Positions 1 through 9,570 of a DNA stretch of 64,000 nucleotides are shown here, piece by piece. A program made the translations under genes and the position numbers. The notes beneath the pieces were generated by a model that saw only the letters and a list, made by a program, of their open reading frames with translations, was not told the origin of the DNA and searched no databases. The DNA lies in assembly GCF_900149685.1 (NCBI RefSeq), contig NZ_LT702999.1, positions 992,001-1,056,000 on the forward strand, in the 5' to 3' direction. Each line of letters begins with the position of its first letter. Positions within the stretch are counted from its first letter, which is position 1. Source of the stretch: Erythrobacter sp. Alg231-14. GTDB lineage: Bacteria > Pseudomonadota > Alphaproteobacteria > Sphingomonadales > Sphingomonadaceae.

Positions 1-15
1 CCCTATCCCTCTGCG

Positions 16-498
16 TCAATCAAAGGTTTCTTGAAGATCTGTCGCCTTTGGGTCTGGTCCAAAGCGGTTGTCCCCCTTGGTGCCAGGCAAAAGCAGAACA
101 ACCAAGAATGCCAAGCTGGTCAACAGTCCAACAAACGGGATCATCGAGGCAACGATCACGCCCAAATACCACCAACCCGATTGCCCCAGATCATGCAAGC
201 GGCGGACCGTGACAGCGATCCACGGTATAAGGACCACCAGGCTGAAGATCGTCGAAACAATCAGGCCGATCGTGTTCATGGTCGTGAAGCTAGCAAGGAT
301 AGCTTCAGCCATCGCTTCCTCAGATCCGGGCCCCGTGGGGTTCACAGAGAAAATGGCCGTGAAGAACGAGAAATAGAACGGCCCCGCAAAGATCAAGAAC
401 ACCGCGAAGAGCAAAAGCGCAAAGCTCCAAAATTCCATGCGCCGTGATCGGCCCTCGAAATCAACGTAGCGTTTAAGCGGCAAAATCATCCAATGCAT
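16..498 (-). CDS. DUF805 family inner-membrane protein
   Basis: This 160-residue protein has the layout of DUF805 proteins. A short N-terminal stretch with the FEGRSRRMEFW signature (residues about 14-25) is followed by four hydrophobic segments. Between segments lies the typical RRLHDLGQSGWW motif at residues 99-110. DUF805 proteins are small inner-membrane proteins with no firmly known role. The ATG at 498 follows a GGGA. It lies downstream of the TonB receptor gene on the same strand but is separated from it by a strong terminator, so it is probably its own unit. Family assignment is confident; function is unknown. Confidence 0.85.
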   Translation of the reverse strand: MHWMILPLKRYVDFEGRSRRMEFWSFALLLFAVFLIFAGPFYFSFFTAIFSVNPTGPGSEEAMAEAILASFTTMNTIGLIVSTIFSLVVLIPWIAVTVRRLHDLGQSGWWYLGVIVASMIPFVGLLTSLAFLVVLLLPGTKGDNRFGPDPKATDLQETFD

Positions 499-605
499 CT
501 CAGATCCCCTCTGTTTGGAGGTATGTCACCACACAATACGAAGAACCGCAACACCGCGCCCGCGTCCATGACGCGCTATCGCTAGACACTGTGAGAGCGG
601 CACAA

Positions 606-643
606 AGAAAAAGGGCCCCGCCATCGCTGGCGGAGCCCCTTTC
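606..643 (-). terminator. Rho-independent terminator of the TonB receptor gene
   Basis: A GC-rich stem (CCCCGCCA pairing with TGGCGG plus flanking G/C) closes on the 4-base loop TCGC. It is followed on the minus strand by TTTTTCTTT. It sits about 20 bases after the receptor stop codon, which is the classic intrinsic-terminator position. Confidence 0.85.
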
Positions 644-664
644 TAACCGTGTTGATCGAATGGA

Positions 665-3280
665 TCAGAAACGGAAGCGAACAACGCCGCCATAAGTGCG
701 CGGTTGGTTCGGGTAACCCGAAACCGTACCGGCCTGTGCAACGCCGTCGAACACTGTCGTGATGAACTCATCATCGAACAGGTTACGGGCAAACGCACCC
801 ACTTCGAGACCGTTGTTCAGAACCAGTGTAACCGATGTGTTCACAAGGTTGACTTCACGGCTGAAGATCTGGGTGTTGCCAAGAGCTGCGTTAAAGGTTG
901 GCAGACCATTGTTGATCGGCGTGTTGCTCTCATGGTTGTAATCGATACGGCTGATGATGCGCGTACCGCTATCCCATTCGTGCGTGTATGTTGCACTTGT
1001 CGCGATTGCGATTTCTGGAATACCAGCCGGACGAACACCCGACAGATCGCCCAAGACGCTTCCTGGGAAGTCATCGAAGAGCGGATCGAGATACGTCAGA
1101 GCAAAGGTGAGAACCAAGCCATCTGTTGGAATGATGGTTGCGTCGAATTCTGCACCCTTAACCGATTGCTGACCAGCGTTCTGAAGCGCAAAACCTGTGC
1201 CGGTGAAGGCAAGGCTTTGGAAGCCGTCGATCGTTTGGTCGAACAGAGCAAGGTTAAAGCCAAATCCGTCCCACTGAGCTTTCATACCGATTTCGTAGAC
1301 TTCGGCATTCTCAGGACCAGCAAAGCGTGTGCCTGAACGCAGGTTTGGAATGGCCAGACCAGCGTCAAGAATTGGCGATGACGGTGCAGCGAAGGTCGAA
1401 CCACCTGGACCAGCAACAAAGTCTGCGCTGGATGGGCGGCTGTCACGCGACAGGTTGACCGAACTGGCTTTAAAGCCGGTTGCGTAGCTGGCGTAGAGGT
1501 TAATCTCGTTCGAAGCCTGATAGGCAACACGCAACAAATACGTCAGCTTGTCATCGTTTGTCTTACCGTCTTCGACAGAGTTCGGGATGGTCAAGAACGG
1601 TGGCTGGAATTGGAAACCTTGCAGACCAATCAACGGGTTTTGCGTTGGGTCAAGAGCGGCTGCCAGCAGACCAGCTTGTACGGCTTCTGGCAGAGCCTGG
1701 AAACCAGCACGGTCGGTTACCGTTGGCAAACCGGGGTTAGCCGCAGTCGCACCAGTGATAAACGCATCAACCAGATTGACCTGACCCAATGGATCCGGGC
1801 TAATTTGGCTCAAAGCAAAGTCTTTGGAATCGTCGGTGTAGTTAAAGCCGCCAGTGAACACGAGGCCATCTGTTGGTTCAAAATCGACCGTACCGAAGAT
1901 TGAGTAGGACGTGTTGTCCATGCTGAACGTTTCTTGGCTCAACAATGGTGTGCGGAAAATGCTTTCCTGTGCAAGACCGAGAGCTTGCTCAACACCGTTA
2001 AACACCGATGGTGCACCGCTCAACACATCGGCTGGGTTGCCGCCTGCGAGCAGTTCAAAGATGTCGCGAATATCAGCGCCATTTTGAATCGCGCTGTCTT
2101 GAGAGATCTTTTCATCGAAGTAGTAACCACCAAGCAAGAAGTTGATCGGTCCGTCAAAATCTGACGTGATCCGGAATTCTTGAGTGAAGGTGTCCACCGC
2201 CTGATCGCGCGTTTCCGTAGCGATCGATGCACTGGTGTAATCAATGTCGGACAAAAAGAAGTTGCGCAATTCACGGTAAGCCGTGATCGACGTGAATTGG
2301 ATCGGACCGGCGTTGTAATCCATTTGGATCGAGCCGCCGTAATTCTCAACTTGGTTTGTCGGAACAAAGTTCAGAAACGCCTCACGATTGAAGAACGTGT
2401 CTGCCGATCCAATTTGACCGCCAACAGCGTTGATCGCTCCGACAGTCGGGCCGCCTACAAGCGTACCAACCTGACAACAGACTTCGTCAATCTCAGAATA
2501 GTCGACGATTGCGCGGATTTTGAAATCGGGGGTTGGCTCGATCAGCAATTGGCCACGAACGCCAAACCGGTCACGGTTGTTTTGCTCTTCATCAAGGTTG
2601 ACGATGGTCGAGTAACCGTCGCGCTGTTGGTAGTTACCGTCGAGCGAGAAAGCGATGTTGTCGGTGATTGGACCGGTTACATCGCCTTTAAGGAAGATGG
2701 TGTTGAAGTTGCCGTAAACGGCTTCGACGCTGCCACCGAACTCAAATTGTGGTTCGCGGGTAACGACAGAGATAACGCCTGCCGACGCGTTCTTACCGAA
2801 CAGGGTCGATTGTGGACCGTTCAGAACTTCGATGCGCTGAACATTGGGAAGATCACCCAGTGCAGCGGCCGAACGTGAACGGAAAACGCCGTCAATGAAA
2901 ACGCCAACCGATGGTTCGATACCAAAGTTGTTATCGCCGTTACCAAAACCGCGAATGATGAAAGTCGAAGCAGACGATGTTTGCAGCTGGCTAACGCGCA
3001 GCGACGGGGTAACCGTTTGCAGATCGAGAACGTCGCGAATTTGCGCATTCTCAAGTGTTTCGCCGGTTGTCACAGAAACCGAAATCGGCGTTTCTTGCAG
3101 TGTTTGCTCGCGCTTAGACGCGGTAACAATGATTTGGTTGCTGGCTTGTGGCGCTTCGAGCTCCGGTTCTTCGCTGTCTTGGGCGAAGGCTACGGTTGGA
3201 GCGGAAACAGCAAAAGCGGCTGCACCTGCAAGTAGGGTAAAGCGGTACGACCCGGCGGCGCCGGAAATAGTGGAACGCAT
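665..3280 (-). CDS. TonB-dependent outer-membrane receptor
   Basis: This is an 871-residue outer-membrane transporter. It has a signal peptide (residues 1-34, ending AFAQD), a TonB-box/plug start (IIVTASKREQTLQETPISV), the plug motifs IIRGFG and IEVLNGPQSTLFGKNASAG, and a 22-strand-type barrel ending in phenylalanine (RFRF). Such receptors import siderophores, vitamins or glycans using TonB energy; the substrate cannot be read here. The ATG at 3280 is chosen because GAGGAG lies just upstream of it; a longer frame begins at 3304. No transporter or regulator gene is adjacent. It is similar in style to the many orphan receptors of sphingomonads. Confidence 0.92.
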   Translation of the reverse strand: MRSTISGAAGSYRFTLLAGAAAFAVSAPTVAFAQDSEEPELEAPQASNQIIVTASKREQTLQETPISVSVTTGETLENAQIRDVLDLQTVTPSLRVSQLQTSSASTFIIRGFGNGDNNFGIEPSVGVFIDGVFRSRSAAALGDLPNVQRIEVLNGPQSTLFGKNASAGVISVVTREPQFEFGGSVEAVYGNFNTIFLKGDVTGPITDNIAFSLDGNYQQRDGYSTIVNLDEEQNNRDRFGVRGQLLIEPTPDFKIRAIVDYSEIDEVCCQVGTLVGGPTVGAINAVGGQIGSADTFFNREAFLNFVPTNQVENYGGSIQMDYNAGPIQFTSITAYRELRNFFLSDIDYTSASIATETRDQAVDTFTQEFRITSDFDGPINFLLGGYYFDEKISQDSAIQNGADIRDIFELLAGGNPADVLSGAPSVFNGVEQALGLAQESIFRTPLLSQETFSMDNTSYSIFGTVDFEPTDGLVFTGGFNYTDDSKDFALSQISPDPLGQVNLVDAFITGATAANPGLPTVTDRAGFQALPEAVQAGLLAAALDPTQNPLIGLQGFQFQPPFLTIPNSVEDGKTNDDKLTYLLRVAYQASNEINLYASYATGFKASSVNLSRDSRPSSADFVAGPGGSTFAAPSSPILDAGLAIPNLRSGTRFAGPENAEVYEIGMKAQWDGFGFNLALFDQTIDGFQSLAFTGTGFALQNAGQQSVKGAEFDATIIPTDGLVLTFALTYLDPLFDDFPGSVLGDLSGVRPAGIPEIAIATSATYTHEWDSGTRIISRIDYNHESNTPINNGLPTFNAALGNTQIFSREVNLVNTSVTLVLNNGLEVGAFARNLFDDEFITTVFDGVAQAGTVSGYPNQPRTYGGVVRFRF

Positions 3281-3710
3281 GGATTTTCTCTCCTCAAATC
3301 CCATCGATCACCAGCCGGATTGTTCATCGCATCCCCAGATGCGCCCCCGGCGGCCTCGATCGATATTATTGTTAGGGTAGTGTTGGGTCAGCGACAAGCA
3401 GCTAACGTCTCGATTTGGACCGGGTGTGCCGACAATGTTGCATGTCCGACACACTCTTACCGCCCGTATTGTGCGGTATTGGTCAGTCATTGTGCCTCAA
3501 AGCTTGCCGCCTAGCGAATGCTGCGCTAGGCGCGCGTCCACACTCGTTTTGATGGTGCAATGCAACATGGAGAAGCGGGCTGCGGAGGTTTCCGTAGCGT
3601 CGAGCCACCTGTCGCTGACATGCCACAAACTCAACCTATTCGCGCCTAACCACCGCGCAACCAACGGTCTTGTATTTTTCAAGCCGAGCTCCTGATGGAA
3701 ATTGACAAAA
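3281..3710. other. 430-base intergenic region between divergent receptor and typA genes
   Basis: No convincing gene is visible. The region must hold the promoters of both divergent genes. It contains a perfect 9-base inverted repeat (CGCCTAGCG at 3508-3516, CGCTAGGCG at 3524-3532) and a 6-base one (TACCGC at 3458-3463, GCGGTA at 3473-3478). Neither is followed by a T-run, so they do not look like terminators. Confidence 0.5.
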
Positions 3711-5567
3711 ATGTCTGCAAGTTCTCCCCAGCGTCCAAATTCGCTCCGAAACATCGCAATTATTGCGCACGTTGACCACGGAAAGACCACTTTGGTCGAT
3801 CAATTGTTCCGTCAATCGGGCACTTTTCGCGAAAATCAACGCGTCGAAGAACGCGCTATGGATTCGGGCGATCTTGAAAAAGAACGCGGTATTACGATCC
3901 TTGCAAAATGCACCAGCGTTGAGTGGGAAGGCGCCGATGGCGAAACGACCCGCATCAACATCGTTGATACACCGGGACACGCCGACTTTGGCGCGGAGGT
4001 GGAACGCATCCTCAGCATGGTCGATGGCGTCATCCTGCTTGTCGACAGCGCCGAAGGCGCGATGCCGCAAACGAAGTTTGTGACCGGTAAAGCGCTGGCC
4101 TTGGGGCTTAAGCCTATCGTGGTCGTCAACAAGATCGATCGTCCCGATGGCCGCCCTCAGGAAGTGCTCGACGAAGTGTTCGACCTGTTCGCATCGCTCG
4201 ATGCCAATGACGAGCAACTCGATTTCCCATCATTGTGGGCATCGGGCCGCGATGGTTATGCCAGCGACGACGAAAGCGCGCGCGAAGGCACATTGGCGCC
4301 TTTGTTTGAGCTCATCACTAAACATGTCCCTGCGCCGAACCTCGACACCAGCGGCAAGTTCAGCTTCCTTGCGACCTTGCTCGACCGTGACAATTTCATG
4401 GGCCGCGTTCTTACCGGCCGCGTTCAATCTGGCACAGTCAACGTCAACGACCCAATCCACGCGATCGACATGGATGGCAACGTGGTCGAAGTTGGCCGCG
4501 CGACCAAGTTGATGAGCTTTGACGGGCTGGACCGCGTTCCGGTTGAAACCGCTCAAGCTGGTGACATTATCGCTTTGGCCGGTCTTGAAAAAGCGACAGT
4601 TTCCAACACGATCTGCGATCCGTCCGTGTCCGATCCAATCGCTGCGCAACCGATTGACCCGCCAACGCTCGCCATGCGCTTTTCTGTCAATGACAGTCCG
4701 CTGGCCGGACGCGAAGGCACCAAAGTCACCAGCCGCATGATCCGCGACCGTCTATTGCGTGAAGCAGAGACCAACGTTGCGATCCGCATCACCGAAGCCG
4801 ACGACAAAGACGCGTTCGAAGTCGCCGGCCGCGGGGAACTTCAGCTTGGCGTCCTCATCGAAACGATGCGCCGCGAAGGCTTCGAATTGGGCATCAGCCG
4901 CCCGGTCGTTCTGTTCCGCGAAGAAGACGGTCAGCGTATGGAGCCGTTTGAAACCGTCGTTATCGACGTGGATGACGAACACTCCGGCACTGTCGTCGAA
5001 AAGATGCAGAAGCGTAAGGCCGACCTCACCGAAATGCGTCCATCGGGCGTCGGCAAGACCCGGATCACCTTCTCTGCCCCGTCACGGGGATTGATCGGCT
5101 ATCACGGCGAATTCCTGTCCGACACGCGCGGCACCGGCATCATGAACCGGTTGTTCGAAAAGTACGACGCCTATCGCGGTACAATCGAAGGCCGCAGCAA
5201 CGGCGTATTGATCTCAAACGGTGACGGCGAATCCAACGCTTACGCCCTCAACATGCTTGAAGAGCGCGGCGAAATGTTCGTGGGGGCATCGATGAAAGTC
5301 TATGAAGGCATGGTCATCGGCGAAAATTCCAAGCCCGACGATCTGGAAGTGAACCCGATGAAGGCGAAGCAGCTTTCCAACGTTCGTTCCACCGGTAAAG
5401 ACGACGCCATCCGCCTTACACCGCCGCGCCGGATGAGCCTTGAGCAAAGCATCGCCTACATCGACACCGATGAAATGGTCGAAGTGACGCCGCAGAGCAT
5501 CCGCTTGCGCAAAACCTTGCTGTGCCCGCACGAGCGCAAGAAGGCGAACCGCAAGAAAAAGGCGTAA
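3711..5567 (+). CDS. typA: Ribosome-associated translational GTPase TypA/BipA
   Basis: This 618-residue translational GTPase resembles EF-G. It binds the ribosome and helps 50S assembly and stress or cold adaptation. The G motifs are clear: AHVDHGKTT (G1), DTPGHADFG (G3) and NKIDRPD (G4). EF-Tu-like domain II, an EF-G V-like domain and the BipA-specific C-terminal domain follow ([19 protein letters not shown], then [19 protein letters not shown]). The length is normal for the family. The open frame starts at a TTG at 3702, but the ATG at 3711 has GGAA at a better distance. It ends in a lysine-rich tail. It is transcribed alone and faces a LysR gene at its end. Confidence 0.97.
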   Translation: MSASSPQRPNSLRNIAIIAHVDHGKTTLVDQLFRQSGTFRENQRVEERAMDSGDLEKERGITILAKCTSVEWEGADGETTRINIVDTPGHADFGAEVERILSMVDGVILLVDSAEGAMPQTKFVTGKALALGLKPIVVVNKIDRPDGRPQEVLDEVFDLFASLDANDEQLDFPSLWASGRDGYASDDESAREGTLAPLFELITKHVPAPNLDTSGKFSFLATLLDRDNFMGRVLTGRVQSGTVNVNDPIHAIDMDGNVVEVGRATKLMSFDGLDRVPVETAQAGDIIALAGLEKATVSNTICDPSVSDPIAAQPIDPPTLAMRFSVNDSPLAGREGTKVTSRMIRDRLLREAETNVAIRITEADDKDAFEVAGRGELQLGVLIETMRREGFELGISRPVVLFREEDGQRMEPFETVVIDVDDEHSGTVVEKMQKRKADLTEMRPSGVGKTRITFSAPSRGLIGYHGEFLSDTRGTGIMNRLFEKYDAYRGTIEGRSNGVLISNGDGESNAYALNMLEERGEMFVGASMKVYEGMVIGENSKPDDLEVNPMKAKQLSNVRSTGKDDAIRLTPPRRMSLEQSIAYIDTDEMVEVTPQSIRLRKTLLCPHERKKANRKKKA

Positions 5568-5575
5568 TTGGGCAA

Positions 5576-5599
5576 GGCGCGGTCTGACTAGGCCGCGCC
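5576..5599. terminator. Hairpin between convergent typA and lysR-type genes
   Basis: A perfect 7-base inverted repeat (GGCGCGG, 10-base loop, CCGCGCC) lies just after the typA stop and overlaps the end of the convergent LysR gene. There is no T-run on either side, so it may act as a weak or factor-assisted bidirectional terminator. Confidence 0.45.
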
Positions 5600-6463
5600 C
5601 CACTCTCCCAACACCAAACCTCTTTTCTTGGTCATGGCCTGGGCAATAAAGTCCATCAGCAGCCGAATGCGCGGCGTGTTCCTAAGATCGGGATGCGTAA
5701 GCACCCAGATGTCTTGTTGAGGCACCGGTGGGCTCTGGGTCAAACGGGTTAGACTGGGCTCTGGATCAGCCATAAAGCACGCTCCCCTGCTCAAACCGAG
5801 TCCGTTGACCAACGCGCGGTGCCGCGCGGTTATGTCGTCAATTGAGATGGCAATTGGCACATCGGGATATGGCGATTCTTCTAACCATCCCGGTGAACGC
5901 GTCTCCGCGCTGGGCGCGATCCATCGCCATTGATCCCTGGGAGTGGATTCCAGATAATCACGGTTGCCATAATAGGTCACACAATTGGGGAACAACCGCC
6001 TACCTACCAAATGTTCAGGCGGTTCCTGAGCGCCGCGAACGACAACGTCCGCTTCCGATCGGTCTAGATCGACAAATCGGTAACTGGTTTCCACTCGCAA
6101 ATCGATTGCGGGATATGTCTCGCTGAATTCGAGCACATCATCGAGCAGTAGATATTGAGCGATTGCCTCGGGAAGAGACAGCGTGATCGTCCCGGCCATC
6201 CCTTGATCCATGGCTCGTTGATATCGCGCACCCGCTAGCGACAATCCCTCCATCTTCTCGGCGACTTCGATCAACGCCAGGCCCAATGCTGTCGGCGAAT
6301 AGCCTGCCGGTGTCTTTTCAAACAGTTCGCCCCGCGCATCCTGCAGCACCGAAAGCCGCCTCGACACGGTCGTATGGGTCAATCCAAGCTCCATGGCGGC
6401 CGCCCGCATTGACCCTCGCCGCGCGAGCGCCAAGATCAATCGATAGTCGTCCCAATCATCCAT
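5588..6463 (-). CDS. LysR-family transcriptional regulator
   Basis: This 291-residue LysR-type regulator has an N-terminal winged helix-turn-helix (residues 1-62, with GSMRAAAMELGLTHTTVSRR). A periplasmic-binding-like effector domain follows from about residue 90, ending in a patatin-like LLMDFIAQAM helix. It is divergent from the secreted DUF1330-like gene at 6579, with 115 bases between the starts. LysR regulators usually control such a divergent neighbour and themselves. A widely spaced perfect inverted repeat lies in that gap (6488-6546). The effector is unknown. Confidence 0.93.
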   Translation of the reverse strand: MDDWDDYRLILALARRGSMRAAAMELGLTHTTVSRRLSVLQDARGELFEKTPAGYSPTALGLALIEVAEKMEGLSLAGARYQRAMDQGMAGTITLSLPEAIAQYLLLDDVLEFSETYPAIDLRVETSYRFVDLDRSEADVVVRGAQEPPEHLVGRRLFPNCVTYYGNRDYLESTPRDQWRWIAPSAETRSPGWLEESPYPDVPIAISIDDITARHRALVNGLGLSRGACFMADPEPSLTRLTQSPPVPQQDIWVLTHPDLRNTPRIRLLMDFIAQAMTKKRGLVLGEWGAA

Positions 6464-6487
6464 GCATCACTCCTGATGGAACTATTT

Positions 6488-6546
6488 CGCACCAACCTAA
6501 GAACAATTCTACCCATCACTGGATCATTTTTGGCCTTATTGGTGCG
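6488..6546. promoter_or_regulatory. Spaced inverted repeat in the lysR-type / DUF1330 divergent promoter
   Basis: Two perfect 8-base arms, CGCACCAA (6488-6495) and TTGGTGCG (6539-6546), lie 51 bases apart centre to centre, close to five helical turns. Position and symmetry suggest two half-sites contacted by a regulator tetramer, probably the adjacent LysR protein. This is inference from sequence only. Confidence 0.4.
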
Positions 6547-6578
6547 TCTATCAACCACCCCTATCCAGAGAAGCCCCG

Positions 6579-7370
6579 ATGAACTCTATTTTCAAAACTT
6601 CACTGATCGCCGCGATGTTTGCCACCAGTGCGCTTGCCATTGCCGGGAACTCCCACGCCGGGGAGCCGACATCCGAACCCGCGCCGACGCCTGCGGACAC
6701 CCCGGCCTTTGCCGTTGAAATGAAGCGCGGGGAAGTGCTTCAGATCATCGCATCCGAACTGCGCGAAGGCGGCGGACCTGCGGCGCGCACTTACGGCCAA
6801 ACTGCCTTTCCGATCGCATCCAGCTTTGGTTTTCAGAGGTTGGGTCAATTGAACGTGCGTCAAAATGTCATCAGCGATTTTGATCCAGAAGTGTTTTCCT
6901 TCTTCTCATGGCCGGATCAGGCGTCCGCCGATGCATTCGCGGCTCATCCGGATTGGCCTGCGATCAAAGCCACTCGGCCCGATGCGTGGAGCGAGTTGAA
7001 AGTCTACAGCCTAGAATTGCAGGACGACTTATCGATCCAATTTGACGCAACCAAGCATTACACTGTCGTTGTCGCATGGCTAAACAACGAGAATGCATCG
7101 GACTACGATCGCTATCTGACAGGTATTGAGCCAGCGGTTACCCGTGCAGGAGGACGGTTTGTCTACAAAATGCGCGGACCGTCGATGGAATCGCACGCAT
7201 CTCCACCTGCCGCTCCAAGCCAACTGACTTTCGTGGAATGGGACAGCACAGATGGCTTTGCCGAGGTGCAACAATCGGAAGAATATCTGGCGTTCCGCCA
7301 ATACTTCGGCTCCGCAGTCGAGAAGGTGGAATTCTACTGGCTCCAGACACCCCAATCCACCGGGCAATAA
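6579..7370 (+). CDS. Secreted protein with two DUF1330/EthD-like ferredoxin-fold repeats
   Basis: This is a 263-residue exported protein with a signal peptide (residues 1-27, cleavage after NSHA). The mature part looks like two dimeric alpha/beta-barrel-type units. In the first, FSFFSWPDQASADAFAAHPD (about 106-125) is followed by a HPDWPAIK-like helix; in the second, LTFVEWDSTDGFAEVQQS (about 213-230) is followed by EEYLAFRQYFGSAV. This alternation of strand and 'segment-aafaahpdw' helix is seen in DUF1330 and EthD proteins. Function is unknown. It is divergent from a LysR regulator that probably controls it. The periplasmic location is unusual for this fold. Confidence 0.6.
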   Translation: MNSIFKTSLIAAMFATSALAIAGNSHAGEPTSEPAPTPADTPAFAVEMKRGEVLQIIASELREGGGPAARTYGQTAFPIASSFGFQRLGQLNVRQNVISDFDPEVFSFFSWPDQASADAFAAHPDWPAIKATRPDAWSELKVYSLELQDDLSIQFDATKHYTVVVAWLNNENASDYDRYLTGIEPAVTRAGGRFVYKMRGPSMESHASPPAAPSQLTFVEWDSTDGFAEVQQSEEYLAFRQYFGSAVEKVEFYWLQTPQSTGQ

Positions 7371-7523
7371 TGCAGTATGTGCACTGCACAGCATAGAGTT
7401 TGAGGTTGCTTCGTTTCCCCCCTTTGCGGGGCAACCTCATTCCTCACCGTTTGCATTGAAGCTGGCGCGGCCGGCGCCCTCCGGTGGTCAATCGCGCCGC
7501 ACCCTGTTACCCGCCTTTGCACC

Positions 7524-9023
7524 ATGAACACTGCAACGCTCCTATCGCTCGCCGCCTACTTCGCCTTGATGATCGCCATCGGCCTTTACGCTTGGCGCAA
7601 GTCCACTTCAGACAGCGCGGGTTATCTCTTAGCGGGACGCAACCTGCCGCCGTCGGTGGCCGCGTTGAGCGCCGGCGCATCGGATATGTCGGGATGGTTG
7701 CTGCTTGGGCTGCCGGGCGCGCTGTTCCTGACGGGGTTTAGCGCGGCGTGGATTGGAATTGGTCTTTTTGTGGGTGCTGCGGTCAATTGGGTCTTGGTTG
7801 CACCACGCCTGCGTGCGCAGACAGAGGCATACGGCAACGCGCTGACCATTCCGCAATTCCTCGCCAATCGCTTTCCCGATCAAGGGACAAACCTTCGCGT
7901 AATCAGCGCCATCGTTATCGTCGTGTTCTTTACCGTCTACACCGCGGCTGGTCTCGTCGGCGGGGGTAAGCTGTTCGAAACGGCGTTTGCCGATGCGCTG
8001 CCGGATGTGGGCATGTCGGGCTACATGTTCGGTATCATCATCACCGCCGGGATCGTGCTGGCCTACACAATGGTGGGAGGGTTTTTGGCCGTCAGCCTCA
8101 CCGATTTTGTCCAAGGGATCATTATGGTCCTAGCCTTGGTCATCATGCCGCTCGTCGTGATGTACGGGGGCAAGGATGTGGGCGCTTTGGGCGAATTTGG
8201 CGCAGTCTCGGATACGTTGAATGCCGTTGATCCCGCGCTGCTCAACATGTTCGAAGGGATAACACTGCTTGGCTTTATAAGCGCGGTGACCTGGGGTCTG
8301 GGCTATTTTGGCCAACCGCATATCATTGTGCGTTTCATGGCCATTGATACAGTCGAAAAGGTCGCGCGGGCGCGAACTATTGGTCTTTCTTGGATGGCGG
8401 TCGCTTTGATCGGAGCCGTTGGCGTCGGCATTTGTGGGCGGGCCTATGCCTCTGCAAATGGGATAGAGGTCGAAGACGCGGAAACGATCTTCATCATCCT
8501 TGCAGAATTGCTTTTCCACCCGGCAATCACCGGGTTTCTTTACGCCGCATTGTTGGCCGCGATCATGAGCACGATTTCATCGCAATTGCTTGTTAGCTCA
8601 AGCTCGCTCACCGAAGATTTCTATCGGCTTTTCCTGCGCAAATCCGCCAGCGAAAGCGAAGCGGTGAATGTTGGGCGTGTGTGCGTTGCGATTGTCGCTG
8701 GGGCGGCGATCGTTTTGGCCAGCAATCCAAACAGTCAGGTCCTTGGCTTAGTGGCGAATGCTTGGGCCGGTTTTGGTGCGGCCTTTGGGCCCCTCATCAT
8801 CCTTGCTCTGATGTGGAAGGGTATGACTGGGGCCGGTGCGGTTGCTGGTTTGGTCACTGGCGCTGCGGTTACAGGCTTGTGGATTATGCTCGGCCTCAAC
8901 GCGGATTTGGGCGGCGGCGAAGGCTTGTATGAGATCGTTCCCGGCTTCATCGCTGCATGGGTGTCGATCGTCTTGGTCAGCAAAGCGACGGCGCCCGCCG
9001 AGACATCTGAAATCGCCGGGTAA
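7524..9023 (+). CDS. putP: Sodium/solute symporter, PutP-type (sodium/proline)
   Basis: This 499-residue inner-membrane symporter of the SSS family has about 13 transmembrane segments. The family hallmarks are present: the YLLAGRNLPP start of the second region, SAGASDMSGWLLLGLPGA (sodium-site region), a GLGYFGQPHIIVRFMA loop, and LLAAIMSTISSQLLVSSSSL in the late sodium-binding helix. Length and these motifs match PutP, which takes up L-proline with sodium. No putA is in the window. The start has no obvious Shine-Dalgarno sequence. A different sodium-coupled amino-acid or acid substrate is possible. Confidence 0.85.
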   Translation: MNTATLLSLAAYFALMIAIGLYAWRKSTSDSAGYLLAGRNLPPSVAALSAGASDMSGWLLLGLPGALFLTGFSAAWIGIGLFVGAAVNWVLVAPRLRAQTEAYGNALTIPQFLANRFPDQGTNLRVISAIVIVVFFTVYTAAGLVGGGKLFETAFADALPDVGMSGYMFGIIITAGIVLAYTMVGGFLAVSLTDFVQGIIMVLALVIMPLVVMYGGKDVGALGEFGAVSDTLNAVDPALLNMFEGITLLGFISAVTWGLGYFGQPHIIVRFMAIDTVEKVARARTIGLSWMAVALIGAVGVGICGRAYASANGIEVEDAETIFIILAELLFHPAITGFLYAALLAAIMSTISSQLLVSSSSLTEDFYRLFLRKSASESEAVNVGRVCVAIVAGAAIVLASNPNSQVLGLVANAWAGFGAAFGPLIILALMWKGMTGAGAVAGLVTGAAVTGLWIMLGLNADLGGGEGLYEIVPGFIAAWVSIVLVSKATAPAETSEIAG

Positions 9024-9131
9024 ATTCTTCATGAAATGTTCGGTGATTGTGTAACCGATCGCCGAGGGTCAACGAACCTCTCCATGAACCGTCGGCATTT
9101 TGCCGATGTTACCCTTTTGGAGCCCCTCAGA

Positions 9132-9533
9132 ATGATCCGCCTTTTCATGCTTATCGCAGCCATCGGAGCCGTCGTTATTGGCGGAATGCAATTGAACGCC
9201 CAGGCCAGCACAGCCGGTTGGCAATCCTATGACGAGGCTGAATTCATGATGGCCCAGAATAAGGGCAAGACTATCGTGGTCGACATCTACGCCGATTGGT
9301 GCCCTACATGCCGTGCACAGGCCCCTATCCTGGATGAATTGCGGGAAGAACGCGCCAGCGGTGATGTGTTGTTCGTGAAAGTGAATTTCGACGAGGAAAA
9401 GGCGTTCCTGCGCGCGCATCGAGTGCCGCGCCAATCAACCGTTCTGGTGTTCAACGGCACCAACGAAGTCGCGCGCTCAATTGCGGAAACCAACCGCACA
9501 CGTCTGCGCAATGTTGTGCTGGGCGCGTTGTAA
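9132..9533 (+). CDS. Periplasmic thioredoxin-family protein with WCPTC active site
   Basis: This 133-residue protein has a signal/anchor helix (residues 4-25) and a thioredoxin fold with WCPTC (Cys57, Cys60). The loop before strand beta-4 reads RQSTVLVF, so serine (Ser102) takes the place of the usual cis-proline. GGAG 9 bases upstream supports the ATG at 9132; the frame is open from 9036. It is followed 37 bases later by a CcdA-like membrane protein, which in this family carries electrons from cytoplasmic thioredoxin to periplasmic partners. The two probably form one periplasmic reducing pathway. Confidence 0.85.
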   Translation: MIRLFMLIAAIGAVVIGGMQLNAQASTAGWQSYDEAEFMMAQNKGKTIVVDIYADWCPTCRAQAPILDELREERASGDVLFVKVNFDEEKAFLRAHRVPRQSTVLVFNGTNEVARSIAETNRTRLRNVVLGAL

Positions 9534-9570
9534 GCAAACGATCCACTTCTCCATCTCAGGCTGATTGTCG

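Noticed and set aside
2180-2878. 232-residue open frame antisense to the TonB receptor
   Set aside because: It is an in-register shadow of a well-supported receptor gene, has no ribosome-binding site and no recognisable domain.
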